Below, in pieces: positions 44,158-52,981 of a stretch of 64,000 bases of DNA. Source of the stretch: JBBDSJ01 sp040905025 (GTDB lineage Bacteria > Pseudomonadota > Gammaproteobacteria > Methylohalomonadales > Methylohalomonadaceae); NCBI GenBank assembly GCA_040905025.1, contig JBBDSJ010000122.1, positions 15,476 through 79,475 on the forward strand, in the 5' to 3' direction. The notes under the pieces were generated by a model that ran no database searches, was not told the origin of the DNA, and saw only the letters and a list, made by a program, of their open reading frames with translations. Each line of letters starts with the position of its first letter. Position 1 is the stretch's first letter. A program made the position numbers and the translations under genes.

Positions 44158-45401
44158 TTATCAGTCACCCGTTCTGGTACCGGTTTGTCAGTATCGTTCC
44201 TGGTATAGAACGGCATCAGAAAGAAAAACATGAAATATATCACCGTAAATATCTGCGCCAGAACGGTGTACAGCGGCGTCACCGTCTGCAAACCAAGCCA
44301 GCCTAATGTTATGAAGCTGATCACAAACAATGTCAGCGCCGTACGGTAACGCCAGCCACGATAACGAATCGATTTTACCGGGCTACGATCCAGCCAGGGC
44401 AAAAAGAAGAACAGCATCGTGGCTGCACCCATTGCCATCACACCCGGAAATGCCGAGCCACCTACAGAAGGCACGGCCCGCAAGATCGCGTAGAACGGCG
44501 TGAAATACCAGACTGGCGCAATATGCTCTGGGGTTACCAGTGGATCGGCCGGTACGAAATTGGCATGCTCAAGAAAATAGCCACCCATCTCCGGTGCATA
44601 AAACACAACCAGGAAGAACAGGATCAAAAAGACGGTAGCACCGACCATATCCTTGATCGTGTAGTACGGATGGAAGCGCACGCCATCAAGCGGTATGCCA
44701 GCGGCATTCTTCTTTTTCTTGATCTCAACGCCATCGGGATTATTCGAGCCTACTTCATGCAGCGCAATAATATGCATGAACACCAGCGCGACCAGCAGGA
44801 ACGGGATAGCGACCACATGCAGTGCAAAAAACCGGTTGAGTGTGATATCCGAAACAATAAAATCACCACGGATCCACAATGCCAGTTGTTCACCGATAAA
44901 CGGTATTGCACCGAACAGCGAGATGATCACCTGCGCACCCCAGAACGACATCTGACCCCATGGCAGCAGATAACCAAAAAATGCTTCTGCCATCAGCGTG
45001 AAATATATAAACATGCCGATGATCCAGAGCAGTTCGCGCGGTTTTTTGTATGAGCCATACAACAATGCCCGAAACATATGCAGGTACACGACAATAAAAA
45101 ATGCCGAAGCACCGGTTGAGTGCATATATCGAATCAGCCAGCCCCACTCGACATCCCGCATGATGTATTCAACTGATGCGAATGCACCATCAGCTGAAGG
45201 CTTGTAGTTCATCGTCAGCCAGATACCGGTCAGCAACTGGATAACCAGCACCAGCATTGCCAGTGAACCAAAGTAATACCAGAAGTTGAAATTTTTTGGC
45301 GCGTAATACTGCGCCAGATGTTCATTCCATGTTTTCAGTAACGGAAAACGGGCATCAATCCAGGAGACAGTTTCCTGCAAGGCTTTATCGATCTTGCTCA
45401 T
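44154..45401 (-). CDS. petB: Ubiquinol-cytochrome c reductase, cytochrome b
   Basis: Membrane subunit carrying hemes bL and bH and the Qo and Qi quinone sites. The 415-residue protein predicts eight membrane helices with the paired histidines of helices B and D (LIRYMHSTGASAFF, FFALHVVAIPF) and the Qo-site motif PVWYFTPFYA, the bacterial form of PEWY. All genes of the complex are coupled by short overlaps. Confidence 0.98.
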   Translation of the reverse strand: MSKIDKALQETVSWIDARFPLLKTWNEHLAQYYAPKNFNFWYYFGSLAMLVLVIQLLTGIWLTMNYKPSADGAFASVEYIMRDVEWGWLIRYMHSTGASAFFIVVYLHMFRALLYGSYKKPRELLWIIGMFIYFTLMAEAFFGYLLPWGQMSFWGAQVIISLFGAIPFIGEQLALWIRGDFIVSDITLNRFFALHVVAIPFLLVALVFMHIIALHEVGSNNPDGVEIKKKKNAAGIPLDGVRFHPYYTIKDMVGATVFLILFFLVVFYAPEMGGYFLEHANFVPADPLVTPEHIAPVWYFTPFYAILRAVPSVGGSAFPGVMAMGAATMLFFFLPWLDRSPVKSIRYRGWRYRTALTLFVISFITLGWLGLQTVTPLYTVLAQIFTVIYFMFFFLMPFYTRNDTDKPVPERVTDK

Positions 45402-45991
45402 GCCGTTTCCTCGCTGTCATCGCCGATCACTATGCGCGTGTCGCTGACGAACTTGTAAGGGGGCACAATCAGATTGGTCGGTGCCGGCACATTACGATAA
45501 ACACGGCCAGCCATATCAAAACGGGAACCGTGGCAGGGACAATAAAAACCACCTTTCCAGGCATCACTGGCATTATCCAGTGACTCTGGCGACTGAAAGC
45601 TGGGCGAACAACCAAGATGGGTACATACGCCAACAACAACCAGAAATTCCGGCTTGCGTGAACGATGCGCATTTTGTGCATAAGCCGGTTGTTGATCGAC
45701 GGATGACTCCGGATCACTGAGTTCATCTTCAACACTGGCCAGTTCATTGATCATGGCTTCGCTGCGCCGCAGTACCCAGACCGGCTTACCCTGCCACTCA
45801 AATTTTTTCAGTTGGCCGACTTTCATGTCGCTGATATCGACTTCAATCGGCGCGCCGATAGCACGGGCCTTGGCGCTGGGCTGCCATGACGACATAAAAG
45901 GCACAGCGCCGGCTATGGCACCAACACTGCCGACTGCTACAGTAGCCGTCAGCAGCCGCCGACGTTTCTGATTGATTTCATCACCACTCAT
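45398..45991 (-). CDS. petA: Ubiquinol-cytochrome c reductase, Rieske iron-sulfur subunit
   Basis: Carries the [2Fe-2S] centre that takes the first electron from ubiquinol. The 197 residues include a twin-arginine-type N-terminus with membrane helix (RRRLLTATVAVGSVGAIAG), and cluster ligands C123, H125, C151 and H154 with the stabilising disulfide cysteines C128 and C153. It is first in petABC, with a predicted promoter about 190 bases upstream. Confidence 0.97.
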   Translation of the reverse strand: MSGDEINQKRRRLLTATVAVGSVGAIAGAVPFMSSWQPSAKARAIGAPIEVDISDMKVGQLKKFEWQGKPVWVLRRSEAMINELASVEDELSDPESSVDQQPAYAQNAHRSRKPEFLVVVGVCTHLGCSPSFQSPESLDNASDAWKGGFYCPCHGSRFDMAGRVYRNVPAPTNLIVPPYKFVSDTRIVIGDDSEETA

Positions 45992-46178
45992 GGATCAACT
46001 CACTCCTGAAAAACTAATAGCGAAATCTGGCCAAATCCCGGTGACTCCGGTCAGGATTTCCGATTTTTCCAGTGTCAACATGGACTTAAATCTGGTTAAA
46101 CGGCACCCCCCGAGGCCCGCCGCAGCGGCAAATCCCGAGGTTGCTGCCGGAATAATTCAGGGCCTGCAAACGCCCGGC

Positions 46179-46208
46179 AGTATAGCATGTTAGGTTAAAC
46201 TGTCTTAA
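46179..46208 (-). promoter_or_regulatory. Possible extended -10 promoter for petABC
   Basis: On the minus strand TGC-TATACT (-10 at 46184-46179, extended TG at 46187-46186) lies 18 bases from TTAAGA (46208-46203). Transcription would start near 46172, leaving a leader of about 180 bases before petA. Confidence 0.4.
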
Positions 46209-46452
46209 TACTGGCCGTCCTGATAATGCTTTAAATCAGGCGGCGTAATGCGGCAAAAATTTCGGCAGCAGCGCGATACCAGCAGTTCCCGGCCAGTTAA
46301 GTGGCCGGAGAACCGGTAAAATCAAGAAATCATTTATTCAGCCAGGGTACCTCACCCGGGTCTGCAAGAACTTGTACAAAAGCTGCTGAAATTCACAATC
46401 ATGGACAATACTGCAACGTATAATCCCGCAAATACCTGATAATGGCGTAAGC
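46209..46452. other. petA-degS divergent gap: hairpin and weak degS promoter
   Basis: Together with the petA leader (45992-46178) this 461-base gap contains no credible gene. It has a strong stem-loop without a T tract (CCGGCCA 46289-46295 with TGGCCGG 46302-46308, extended by GTTC/GAAC at 46285 and 46313). A TATAAT at 46419-46424 is well placed as a degS -10 box but lacks a good -35 partner. Confidence 0.4.
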
Positions 46453-47595
46453 ATGAGTCTTAAAAATCTGTTCAGTTTCCTTCTGCAGTCAGTGCTGGTA
46501 GGCCTTGCCGCCGCCATTTTGCTGTTACTGTGGCGTCCTGACATTCTGGGTAGCCGTCCCGACTCTCCGCATGCCAGCCCCGGGACAGGCGATTCAAGCG
46601 CATCAGCACCGGCGTCCTACCACACAGCGGTCGAGCAAGCCGCGCCGGCGGTGGTTAATGTACTGACCAGCCGGGTCTACCAGACCCGGCGTAACCCGTT
46701 GCTGCAGGATCCTATCCTGCGTGAATTCTTCGGCACCAATGAGGAATACATTCCTGATACACGGCGTGACAATAACTACGGCTCCGGTGTATTGATGAAT
46801 GCTGAGGGTTATGTGCTGACAAACAATCATCTCATCGCTGACGCCGACGAAATTCAGGTGACCCTGCGCGACGGCCGCCAGACCCAGGCACGAATTATTG
46901 GCAGCGACCCGGATACTGATCTGGCAGTGCTGAAAATTGAACTCGACAATCTGCCGAGCATACGCATTACAAAGAATCAGGAGCTGCTGATTGGTGATGT
47001 CGTACTTGCTATAGGTAACCCCTACGGTTTCGGCCAGACCGTAACCCAGGGCATCGTCAGCGCAACCGGCCGCAAGCGACTTGGTATTACCACGTTTGAA
47101 GATTTCATTCAGACCGATGCCGCGATCAATCCCGGCAATTCCGGCGGTGCGCTGGTCAATGCGCAGGGGGATTTAATCGGTATCAATACAGCGATCATCT
47201 CAAATACCGGTGGTTCACAGGGCATTGGTCTGGCCACACCGGCGCATATTGCCAGTGACGTCATGCAACAGATCATCGAGCATGGTCATGTAACCCGTGG
47301 CTGGCTCGGCATCGAGGCCCAGTTGATACCACCGGGAACGATCCCGGAAGATATCGCTCCCGGTGGTGTACTCGTGGCGGCAGTCATGAGCAACGGCCCG
47401 GCCGATGTTGTCGGCATTCAACCGGGCGATATTATTATCGGTCTGGCGAAGGAGCCAATCACCGACCCGGAACAGGCTATCCGCATGATCACCGACATGC
47501 AGCCAGGCGAAGAAATCAATATCCAGTTGTTACGTGGCTGGGAGGTTTTTGAAACCACCGCCAAAGTGGCTGAGCGACCCACCTTTCGACGTTAG
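46453..47595 (+). CDS. degS: Site-1 envelope stress protease DegS/AlgW
   Basis: Membrane-anchored periplasmic serine protease that starts cleavage of the anti-sigma factor RseA/MucA when its PDZ domain senses misfolded porins. The 380 residues have one N-terminal membrane helix (about 6-27), a trypsin-like domain with triad H126, D156, S230 (GNSGGAL) and a single C-terminal PDZ domain (about 275-370). One PDZ and an uncleaved anchor fit DegS/AlgW rather than DegP. It precedes hisC tail to tail, as algW does in Pseudomonas. Confidence 0.94.
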   Translation: MSLKNLFSFLLQSVLVGLAAAILLLLWRPDILGSRPDSPHASPGTGDSSASAPASYHTAVEQAAPAVVNVLTSRVYQTRRNPLLQDPILREFFGTNEEYIPDTRRDNNYGSGVLMNAEGYVLTNNHLIADADEIQVTLRDGRQTQARIIGSDPDTDLAVLKIELDNLPSIRITKNQELLIGDVVLAIGNPYGFGQTVTQGIVSATGRKRLGITTFEDFIQTDAAINPGNSGGALVNAQGDLIGINTAIISNTGGSQGIGLATPAHIASDVMQQIIEHGHVTRGWLGIEAQLIPPGTIPEDIAPGGVLVAAVMSNGPADVVGIQPGDIIIGLAKEPITDPEQAIRMITDMQPGEEINIQLLRGWEVFETTAKVAERPTFRR

Positions 47596-47629
47596 CCACT
47601 GCTTGGTGTTGCGGCGTACCAGAAGAACA

Positions 47630-48706
47630 TCAGACGTTGGTGAGTAACTGCTCAAGCACTTCCAGAAACCGGGCATTTTCCTGTGGCGTCCCGACCGTCA
47701 CGCGGAGACAATCAGCGAGCGCCGGATGACTGCCGGCAAGCTTTTTAATCAACACACCCTCGTCACGTAACTGCTGGTGAATAGCGGCAGCGTTAGCCAA
47801 TTTGAACAATAAAAAATTGGTCTCGCTTGGCCAAACCTGCACACCTGGCAACGCCGCCAATGCCGTGGCCAGGTGATTACGCTCAGTCAATATTGATTGC
47901 ACCTGTGCGGCCAGCACATCAGATTGTTCCAGCACCGCACAAGCGGCCAGTTGATTCAGCACTCCAATATTGTACGGCAACCGCAGTTTGTCGAACTCCG
48001 CAATCCATGCCGGCGCCGCGATCAGTGCACCGATACGCAAACCGGCCAGACCCAGTTTCGATACCGTCCGCAACACCAGCAAATGATCATATTCGGCCAG
48101 CAGCGCCAGCGCGCTGTACCCGGTGAATGGATAGTAGGCTTCATCAATGACCACCACTCCCGGCGCCGCCGCAAGCAGCGTGCGTAAATCAGCGTCACTG
48201 AAAAGATTGCCGGTAGGATTGTTCGGGCAGGCAATAAAGATTACAGCCGGTTGCTCATGCGCAATTGCGGCAAGCATGGCATCCATATCCAGACCGAAAT
48301 CAGGCTGGCGTAACGCTACACCGTGATAACGGCAACCGACACTGGTGGCAATCTGCCGGTACATGACAAAACCCGGTTCCGGTGCAAGCAGGCAGGTCGT
48401 CGGCGTTGCCACAGCCTGGGCGATGATCTGAATCAGTTCATCCGAGCCGTTACCGATTAATACGTCTGCTATGGCCGGGATCTGCATCACGTTGCGCAGC
48501 TGCTGTTTTAATGCGGTTGCTGCCGCATCGGGATAGCGATGAATGGCAGCGCTGCCAAGCAGTGAAGACAATTGCTGCTGCACTGTGGCAGGCAATGAAT
48601 ACGGATTCTCCATCGCATCCAGCTTGATGCAATCTTGCGCCGGAGCGACAGTATAGGCCTGTGTCGCAAGGACTTCCGGGCGGATGATCTGTTGCAACCG
48701 CTTCAA
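47630..48706 (-). CDS. hisC: Histidinol-phosphate aminotransferase HisC
   Basis: PLP enzyme converting imidazole-acetol phosphate to histidinol phosphate. The 358-residue protein is a class II-type fold I aminotransferase with catalytic K217 in RTVSKLGLAGLRIG and the motifs ACPNNPTGN and VVIDEAYYPF. It lies four bases after hisD in the hisG-hisD-hisC run, and converges on degS across 34 bases. Confidence 0.97.
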   Translation of the reverse strand: MKRLQQIIRPEVLATQAYTVAPAQDCIKLDAMENPYSLPATVQQQLSSLLGSAAIHRYPDAAATALKQQLRNVMQIPAIADVLIGNGSDELIQIIAQAVATPTTCLLAPEPGFVMYRQIATSVGCRYHGVALRQPDFGLDMDAMLAAIAHEQPAVIFIACPNNPTGNLFSDADLRTLLAAAPGVVVIDEAYYPFTGYSALALLAEYDHLLVLRTVSKLGLAGLRIGALIAAPAWIAEFDKLRLPYNIGVLNQLAACAVLEQSDVLAAQVQSILTERNHLATALAALPGVQVWPSETNFLLFKLANAAAIHQQLRDEGVLIKKLAGSHPALADCLRVTVGTPQENARFLEVLEQLLTNV

Positions 48707-48710
48707 AACG

Positions 48711-50024
48711 TCAGTCGTTCTGCTGACTGTCGGGTGTTTGCCGGTATTCCGCTGCCCGTGCGTGTGCAGTCAGGCCTTCACCGCGCGCAAGCACGGATGC
48801 CGTCCGGGCAAGTATCGCCGCGCCACTTGCACTGCAACCAATCAATGATGAACGTTTCTGGAAATCGTAGACACCCAGCGGCGATGAGAATCGTGCGGTA
48901 CGTGCAGTCGGCAGGACATGATTCGGGCCGGCACAATAGTCACCCATCGCCTCGGCACTGTGATAACCAAGAAATATCGCGCCGGCATGCCGGATTTGTT
49001 TCAACACCGGTTCCGGATCGGCGAGCGACAATTCCAGATGCTCCGGCGCAATACGATTGACCAGTGCCGCGGCCGCTGACCAGTCCGGTACCACGATCAA
49101 CGCGCCGTTTGCCGCCAGTGCAGCACGAATAATATCGGCGCGCTCCATGGTCGGCAAAAGTTTTTCAATACTTGCAGCAACCTGATCGGCTACTGCCGCC
49201 TCGGTCGTAATCAGAATTGATGACGCCAGTTCGTCATGCTCGGCCTGGGCAAACAAATCCATTGCTACCCAGTCCGGATTGGCCGTACTGTCAGCGACGA
49301 CCGTCACCTCGGACGGCCCTGCAATCATGTCGATACCGACCCGGCCGAACACCATGCGTTTGGCGGTCGCAACGTAAGCATTGCCGGGACCGACAATCTT
49401 GTCCACCCGCGGAATCAGGTCCGTACCATACGCCAGTGCCGCCACCGCCTGCGCGCCACCAATCGAATAGGCATGATCCACGCCGGCAATCGCGGCGGCC
49501 GCCAGTACGATTGGATTCAATTCGCCAGCCGGCGCCGGTACCACCATCACGACTTCCGCAACGCCGGCAACCCGGGCCGGGATCACATTCATCAGAACCG
49601 ATGACGGATAGGCCGCCTTACCGCCCGGCACATACACACCGACCCGATCCAGCGCGGTGACCTGCTGGCCGAGCTCGATGCCATCGGCGTCAGTGTAACG
49701 CCAGGATTCCTGTACCTGCCTTTCGTGATAACGGCGAATGCGAGCGGCCGCGTCTTCCAGCGCTGTGCGCAGGTTCGCTGGCAGATCCGCAAGCGCTGCA
49801 GTCAACTGCTCCGGGGCAATAACCAGATCGTTAACCGTTGCATCACGGCGATCAAAGCGATTGGTGTATTCAACGACTGCCGCATCACCACGTTCACGCA
49901 CACCGGCGAGAATGTCGCGCACCGACCGTTCAATCGACTCGTCAGTTTGTTCACTCCGATCCAGAATAGCCTGCAAACGGCTGTCGAAATCACTGTCTCG
50001 ACTATTGAGTCTGGTAATCATCAT
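48711..50024 (-). CDS. hisD: Histidinol dehydrogenase HisD
   Basis: Zinc- and NAD-dependent enzyme making the last two oxidations from histidinol to histidine. The 437 residues contain YVPGGKAAYPSSVLMN, IVGPGNAYVATAKR, GPSEVTVVAD and the zinc-ligand region AEHDELASSILIT and YCAGPNHVLPT. Length is normal. It is 15 bases after hisG. Confidence 0.98.
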   Translation of the reverse strand: MMITRLNSRDSDFDSRLQAILDRSEQTDESIERSVRDILAGVRERGDAAVVEYTNRFDRRDATVNDLVIAPEQLTAALADLPANLRTALEDAAARIRRYHERQVQESWRYTDADGIELGQQVTALDRVGVYVPGGKAAYPSSVLMNVIPARVAGVAEVVMVVPAPAGELNPIVLAAAAIAGVDHAYSIGGAQAVAALAYGTDLIPRVDKIVGPGNAYVATAKRMVFGRVGIDMIAGPSEVTVVADSTANPDWVAMDLFAQAEHDELASSILITTEAAVADQVAASIEKLLPTMERADIIRAALAANGALIVVPDWSAAAALVNRIAPEHLELSLADPEPVLKQIRHAGAIFLGYHSAEAMGDYCAGPNHVLPTARTARFSSPLGVYDFQKRSSLIGCSASGAAILARTASVLARGEGLTAHARAAEYRQTPDSQQND

Positions 50025-50039
50025 GCACTTCTGTTCGGT

Positions 50040-50678
50040 TTAAACACTCGCCAGCGCCTGGAACTGTTCCAGCAATGGCTTTATACGCATGGATTTCATT
50101 TTCATCGCAGCCTTGTTTACTACCAGTCGCGAACTGATTTCAGTGATGGTTTCCAGTTCAACCAGACCATTGGCCCTGAGGGTATTGCCGGTGTCCACCA
50201 GGTCGACAATTCTGTCGGCGAGGCCAAGCAACGGCGCCAACTCCATCGAACCATAGAGTTTGATGATGTCGACCTGCTGGCCACGTTCGGCATAGAAGCG
50301 TTTGGCAACATTCACATACTTGGTCGCAATACGCAGATGTGCGGTTCCCGTTAACTGTTCATCCGCGCGTCCGGCCACCACCAGACGGCATCGGGCGATG
50401 CCAAGATCCAGCGGTTCGTATAAACCGTTGCCGTTATATTCCAGCAACACATCCTTGCCGGCGATACCCAAATCAGCCGCACCATGTTCAACATAAGTCG
50501 GTACGTCGGTCGCCCGGATGATCAACAAACGTACGCCGGACTGGTTTGTACCCAGTACCAGCTTGCGTGAACGTTCCGGATCTTCTGATGGCGTAATACC
50601 GACACGCGCGAGCAACGGCAACGCGGATTCAAGAATCCGGCCTTTCGAGACCGCTATGGTAAGTTGATCTGCTGTCAT
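50040..50678 (-). CDS. hisG: ATP phosphoribosyltransferase HisG, short form
   Basis: First enzyme of histidine synthesis. From ATG 50678 it has 212 residues and ends after the catalytic domain, lacking the C-terminal regulatory domain of long HisG. Short forms work as HisG-HisZ octamers, so a hisZ gene is expected elsewhere. The start MTADQLTIAVSKGRI fits the family; a TTG-started frame to 50717 is less likely. Phosphate-binding region LVDTGNTLRANGL is present. Confidence 0.96.
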   Translation of the reverse strand: MTADQLTIAVSKGRILESALPLLARVGITPSEDPERSRKLVLGTNQSGVRLLIIRATDVPTYVEHGAADLGIAGKDVLLEYNGNGLYEPLDLGIARCRLVVAGRADEQLTGTAHLRIATKYVNVAKRFYAERGQQVDIIKLYGSMELAPLLGLADRIVDLVDTGNTLRANGLVELETITEISSRLVVNKAAMKMKSMRIKPLLEQFQALASV

Positions 50679-50750
50679 AAAATTATCGTGCTGTGACCAG
50701 CTTTGAAACGACGTCAAAATGTTACCAGCGCTGTGATTATGCGAATGTCA

Positions 50751-52010
50751 CTATGCGGGCAGACGGCGAATACTCGCACCCAACTGTGCCAGTTTTTCTT
50801 CAATAGTTTCGTAGCCGCGGTCGATATGATAAATACGATCCACGACCGTCTCACCATCGGCCACCAGACCGGCCAGCACCAGGCTGGCCGAGGCGCGCAA
50901 GTCCGTTGCCATCACCGGCGCACTGGTGAGCCGATTAACACCACGGCTGATGGCAGTATTGCCCTCCAGCCGCAAATTTGCACCCATACGCTGCAATTCA
51001 TGAATATGCATAAAGCGGTTTTCGAATACCGATTCTGTAATCGCACCGCTGCCATCGGCAATACAGTTCATTGCCGTAAATTGTGCCTGCATATCAGTCG
51101 GAAAGCCGGGGAATGGTGACGTATGCACATCAACCGCCAGTGGCCGCCGCCCGCCCATATCAATAGTAATGCTGTTGTCATCGGTCGAGATATCGGCGCC
51201 CGCCTCCTGTAACTTGACAATAACAGTATCAAGCAAATGCGGCCGCGTATTTTTCAACCGCACCTTGCCGCCGGTCATTGCCGCTGCAACCAGATACGTT
51301 CCGGTTTCGATCCGGTCCGGCAAAATGCTGTGATACGTCCCGGACAATGATTCCACACCGTCTATCACTATCCGATCGGTACCGGCACCTTCAATTTTGG
51401 CACCCATACTGATTAGGCAATTGGCCAGATCGATAACTTCAGGCTCGCGCGCAGCATTGTCTATAACTGTCGTGCCCTTGGCGAGCGTCGCTGCCATCAT
51501 CAAATTCTCGGTACCGGTAACTGTCACCATATCCATGGCGAGATGCGCACCCTTGAGCCGCTTGGCAGTCGCCCGCACATAGCCGCCTTCAACAACAATG
51601 TCGGCACCCATGGCGGCAAGACCCTGTATATGCAGGTTGACTGGACGCGAACCAATCGCACAGCCACCGGGCAAAGACACGTCGGCCTTGCCATAGCGAC
51701 TCAGCAATGGCCCCAGCACCAGAATCGATGCACGCATCGTTTTAACGAGTTCATACGGAGCGAAAAAGCGATGAATTGGCCGCGGATCAATTTCAATCTG
51801 CATGCGCTCATCAACGGTCAGCTCGACACCCATCTGTCCGAGCAATTCCATCGTGGTCGTGATGTCATGCAAATGCGGCACGTTGGCGATGGTCACCGGT
51901 GAATCACACAAAATCGTGGCAGCCAGGATCGGTAAGGCTGCATTTTTGGCGCCGGAAATAGATATCTCGCCGCGCAGCGCAGCGCCGCCACGGATAAGCA
52001 ATTTGTCCAT
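50751..52010 (-). CDS. murA: UDP-N-acetylglucosamine 1-carboxyvinyltransferase MurA
   Basis: First committed enzyme of peptidoglycan synthesis, the target of fosfomycin. The 419-residue EPSP-synthase-fold protein has the catalytic cysteine at C117 in PGGCAIGSRP, so the enzyme should be fosfomycin-sensitive in type, plus the start motif GEISISGAKNAALP. It lies between bolA and hisG, as in Pseudomonas, outside the dcw cluster. Confidence 0.98.
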   Translation of the reverse strand: MDKLLIRGGAALRGEISISGAKNAALPILAATILCDSPVTIANVPHLHDITTTMELLGQMGVELTVDERMQIEIDPRPIHRFFAPYELVKTMRASILVLGPLLSRYGKADVSLPGGCAIGSRPVNLHIQGLAAMGADIVVEGGYVRATAKRLKGAHLAMDMVTVTGTENLMMAATLAKGTTVIDNAAREPEVIDLANCLISMGAKIEGAGTDRIVIDGVESLSGTYHSILPDRIETGTYLVAAAMTGGKVRLKNTRPHLLDTVIVKLQEAGADISTDDNSITIDMGGRRPLAVDVHTSPFPGFPTDMQAQFTAMNCIADGSGAITESVFENRFMHIHELQRMGANLRLEGNTAISRGVNRLTSAPVMATDLRASASLVLAGLVADGETVVDRIYHIDRGYETIEEKLAQLGASIRRLPA

Positions 52011-52032
52011 TTAAGGGTAGTGTTCCGGCTAA

Positions 52033-52287
52033 TCAGCCATTCAGGGCACGGTTTGCAGCCCATTGTTCAGGTGTATAGGTTTGCAATGCCAACGCATGTA
52101 TTTCAGTACCCATTTTACTGCCAAGGGTTTTATATACCAGCTGATGCTGTTGTACCGCAGATTTACCGGCAAACTCATCACTTACGACGATAGCCTGAAA
52201 ATGCGTACCATCGTCACCCTCGACGAGGATCTCGGTCGTTGCCAGTCCCTGAGCAATCAATTGTTTAATGGTGTCAGCTTGCATCAT
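52033..52287 (-). CDS. ibaG: BolA-family protein (IbaG/YrbA type)
   Basis: Small (84 aa) BolA-fold protein. IbaG-type members bind monothiol glutaredoxins and take part in iron-sulfur handling or acid stress. The conserved HQLVYKTLG ... IHALALQTYTPEQW region is present. It precedes murA by 22 bases. A repeat element begins only 19 bases before its start codon, so its original upstream region has been displaced. Confidence 0.92.
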   Translation of the reverse strand: MMQADTIKQLIAQGLATTEILVEGDDGTHFQAIVVSDEFAGKSAVQQHQLVYKTLGSKMGTEIHALALQTYTPEQWAANRALNG

Positions 52288-52306
52288 CGATACATCGTCC
52301 AGTTAC

Positions 52307-52510
52307 TAGAAGTGGTCTCAAAATGTCACGCACCCAGGAGTGTAATAAAGTGCAGCCGAAACCAGGCGCCCTTGATTATTAACCAACGGGGACGAAAAAG
52401 CGCAGTGTATAGCGAATCTGCCGTTTCACGGCCCCGCATTATGAGTCCACTTTCAACACCCATTCGTATATTTCAGGGCGGCAAATGCAGTAATTTTGAG
52501 ACCGCTTCTA
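52307..52510. repeat. 204-bp element with 18-bp inverted ends and TA edges, between mlaB and bolA
   Basis: TAGAAGTGGTCTCAAAAT at 52307-52324 is repeated in inverted form at 52493-52510 with a single mismatch (T/C at position 7). Each end begins with TA, the target duplicated by IS630/Tc1-mariner-type transposases. No transposase ORF fits inside, so a non-autonomous MITE is the simplest reading. A small GCCGT/ACGGC hairpin (52420-52432) is internal. The remaining gap to mlaB (52511-52655) shows nothing recognisable. Confidence 0.72.
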
Positions 52511-52655
52511 TTCATTACAGCCATTATCAAAAATAAACATGCAGTGAACCCCGGGCCGGTATTTTCTTCAGAACCAACAGGACAAACCGGTAACGTCAGC
52601 AATCACAGGGATACAACAGGAAACCCCTTGCCCTGTCGACTACTGATACAGAATA

Positions 52656-52961
52656 TTATTCTTGTTCCAGCAGATGACCAACACCACAAAGCTGTGCAAT
52701 GGACAGCATATGCTGTGGCACATTCCTGATTGACAATGGTTGGCGGCTTTCACGTGCGAGACGCAGCCAGTCGATTACCAACGCTACCCCGGCACTGTCG
52801 ACGCGATCTACACCGGCCAGATCAATAGTTGCCGGCCAGGAGCCCGCAAACGCATCACGTGCCTGGTCATAAAGTGCCGGCACAGTGGTAAATGTCAATT
52901 CACCTTCCAGCGTCCAGTCACCCCCGGCGCGTGACTGCAATTGTGATGTCGGTTTTGTCAT
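52656..52961 (-). CDS. mlaB: STAS-domain protein MlaB
   Basis: Cytoplasmic STAS protein of the MlaFEDB ABC complex, needed for complex stability. The 101 residues include TIDLAGVDRVDSAGVALVIDWL, the STAS core with its conserved D-S-A-G loop. It is the last mla gene of the run; the bolA gene follows only after a 368-base gap holding a repeat element. Confidence 0.88.
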   Translation of the reverse strand: MTKPTSQLQSRAGGDWTLEGELTFTTVPALYDQARDAFAGSWPATIDLAGVDRVDSAGVALVIDWLRLARESRQPLSIRNVPQHMLSIAQLCGVGHLLEQE

Positions 52962-52981
52962 TACACAAATAACGCGCGCAA

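Noticed and set aside
45972..46193. Open reading frame of 73 codons upstream of petA
   Set aside because: It begins inside petA antisense, has no ribosome-binding site or recognisable domain, and covers the predicted petABC promoter.
52063..52536. Open reading frame of 157 codons on the plus strand
   Set aside because: It covers bolA in antisense and then the MITE-like element; composition is not protein-like and it crosses the element boundary.
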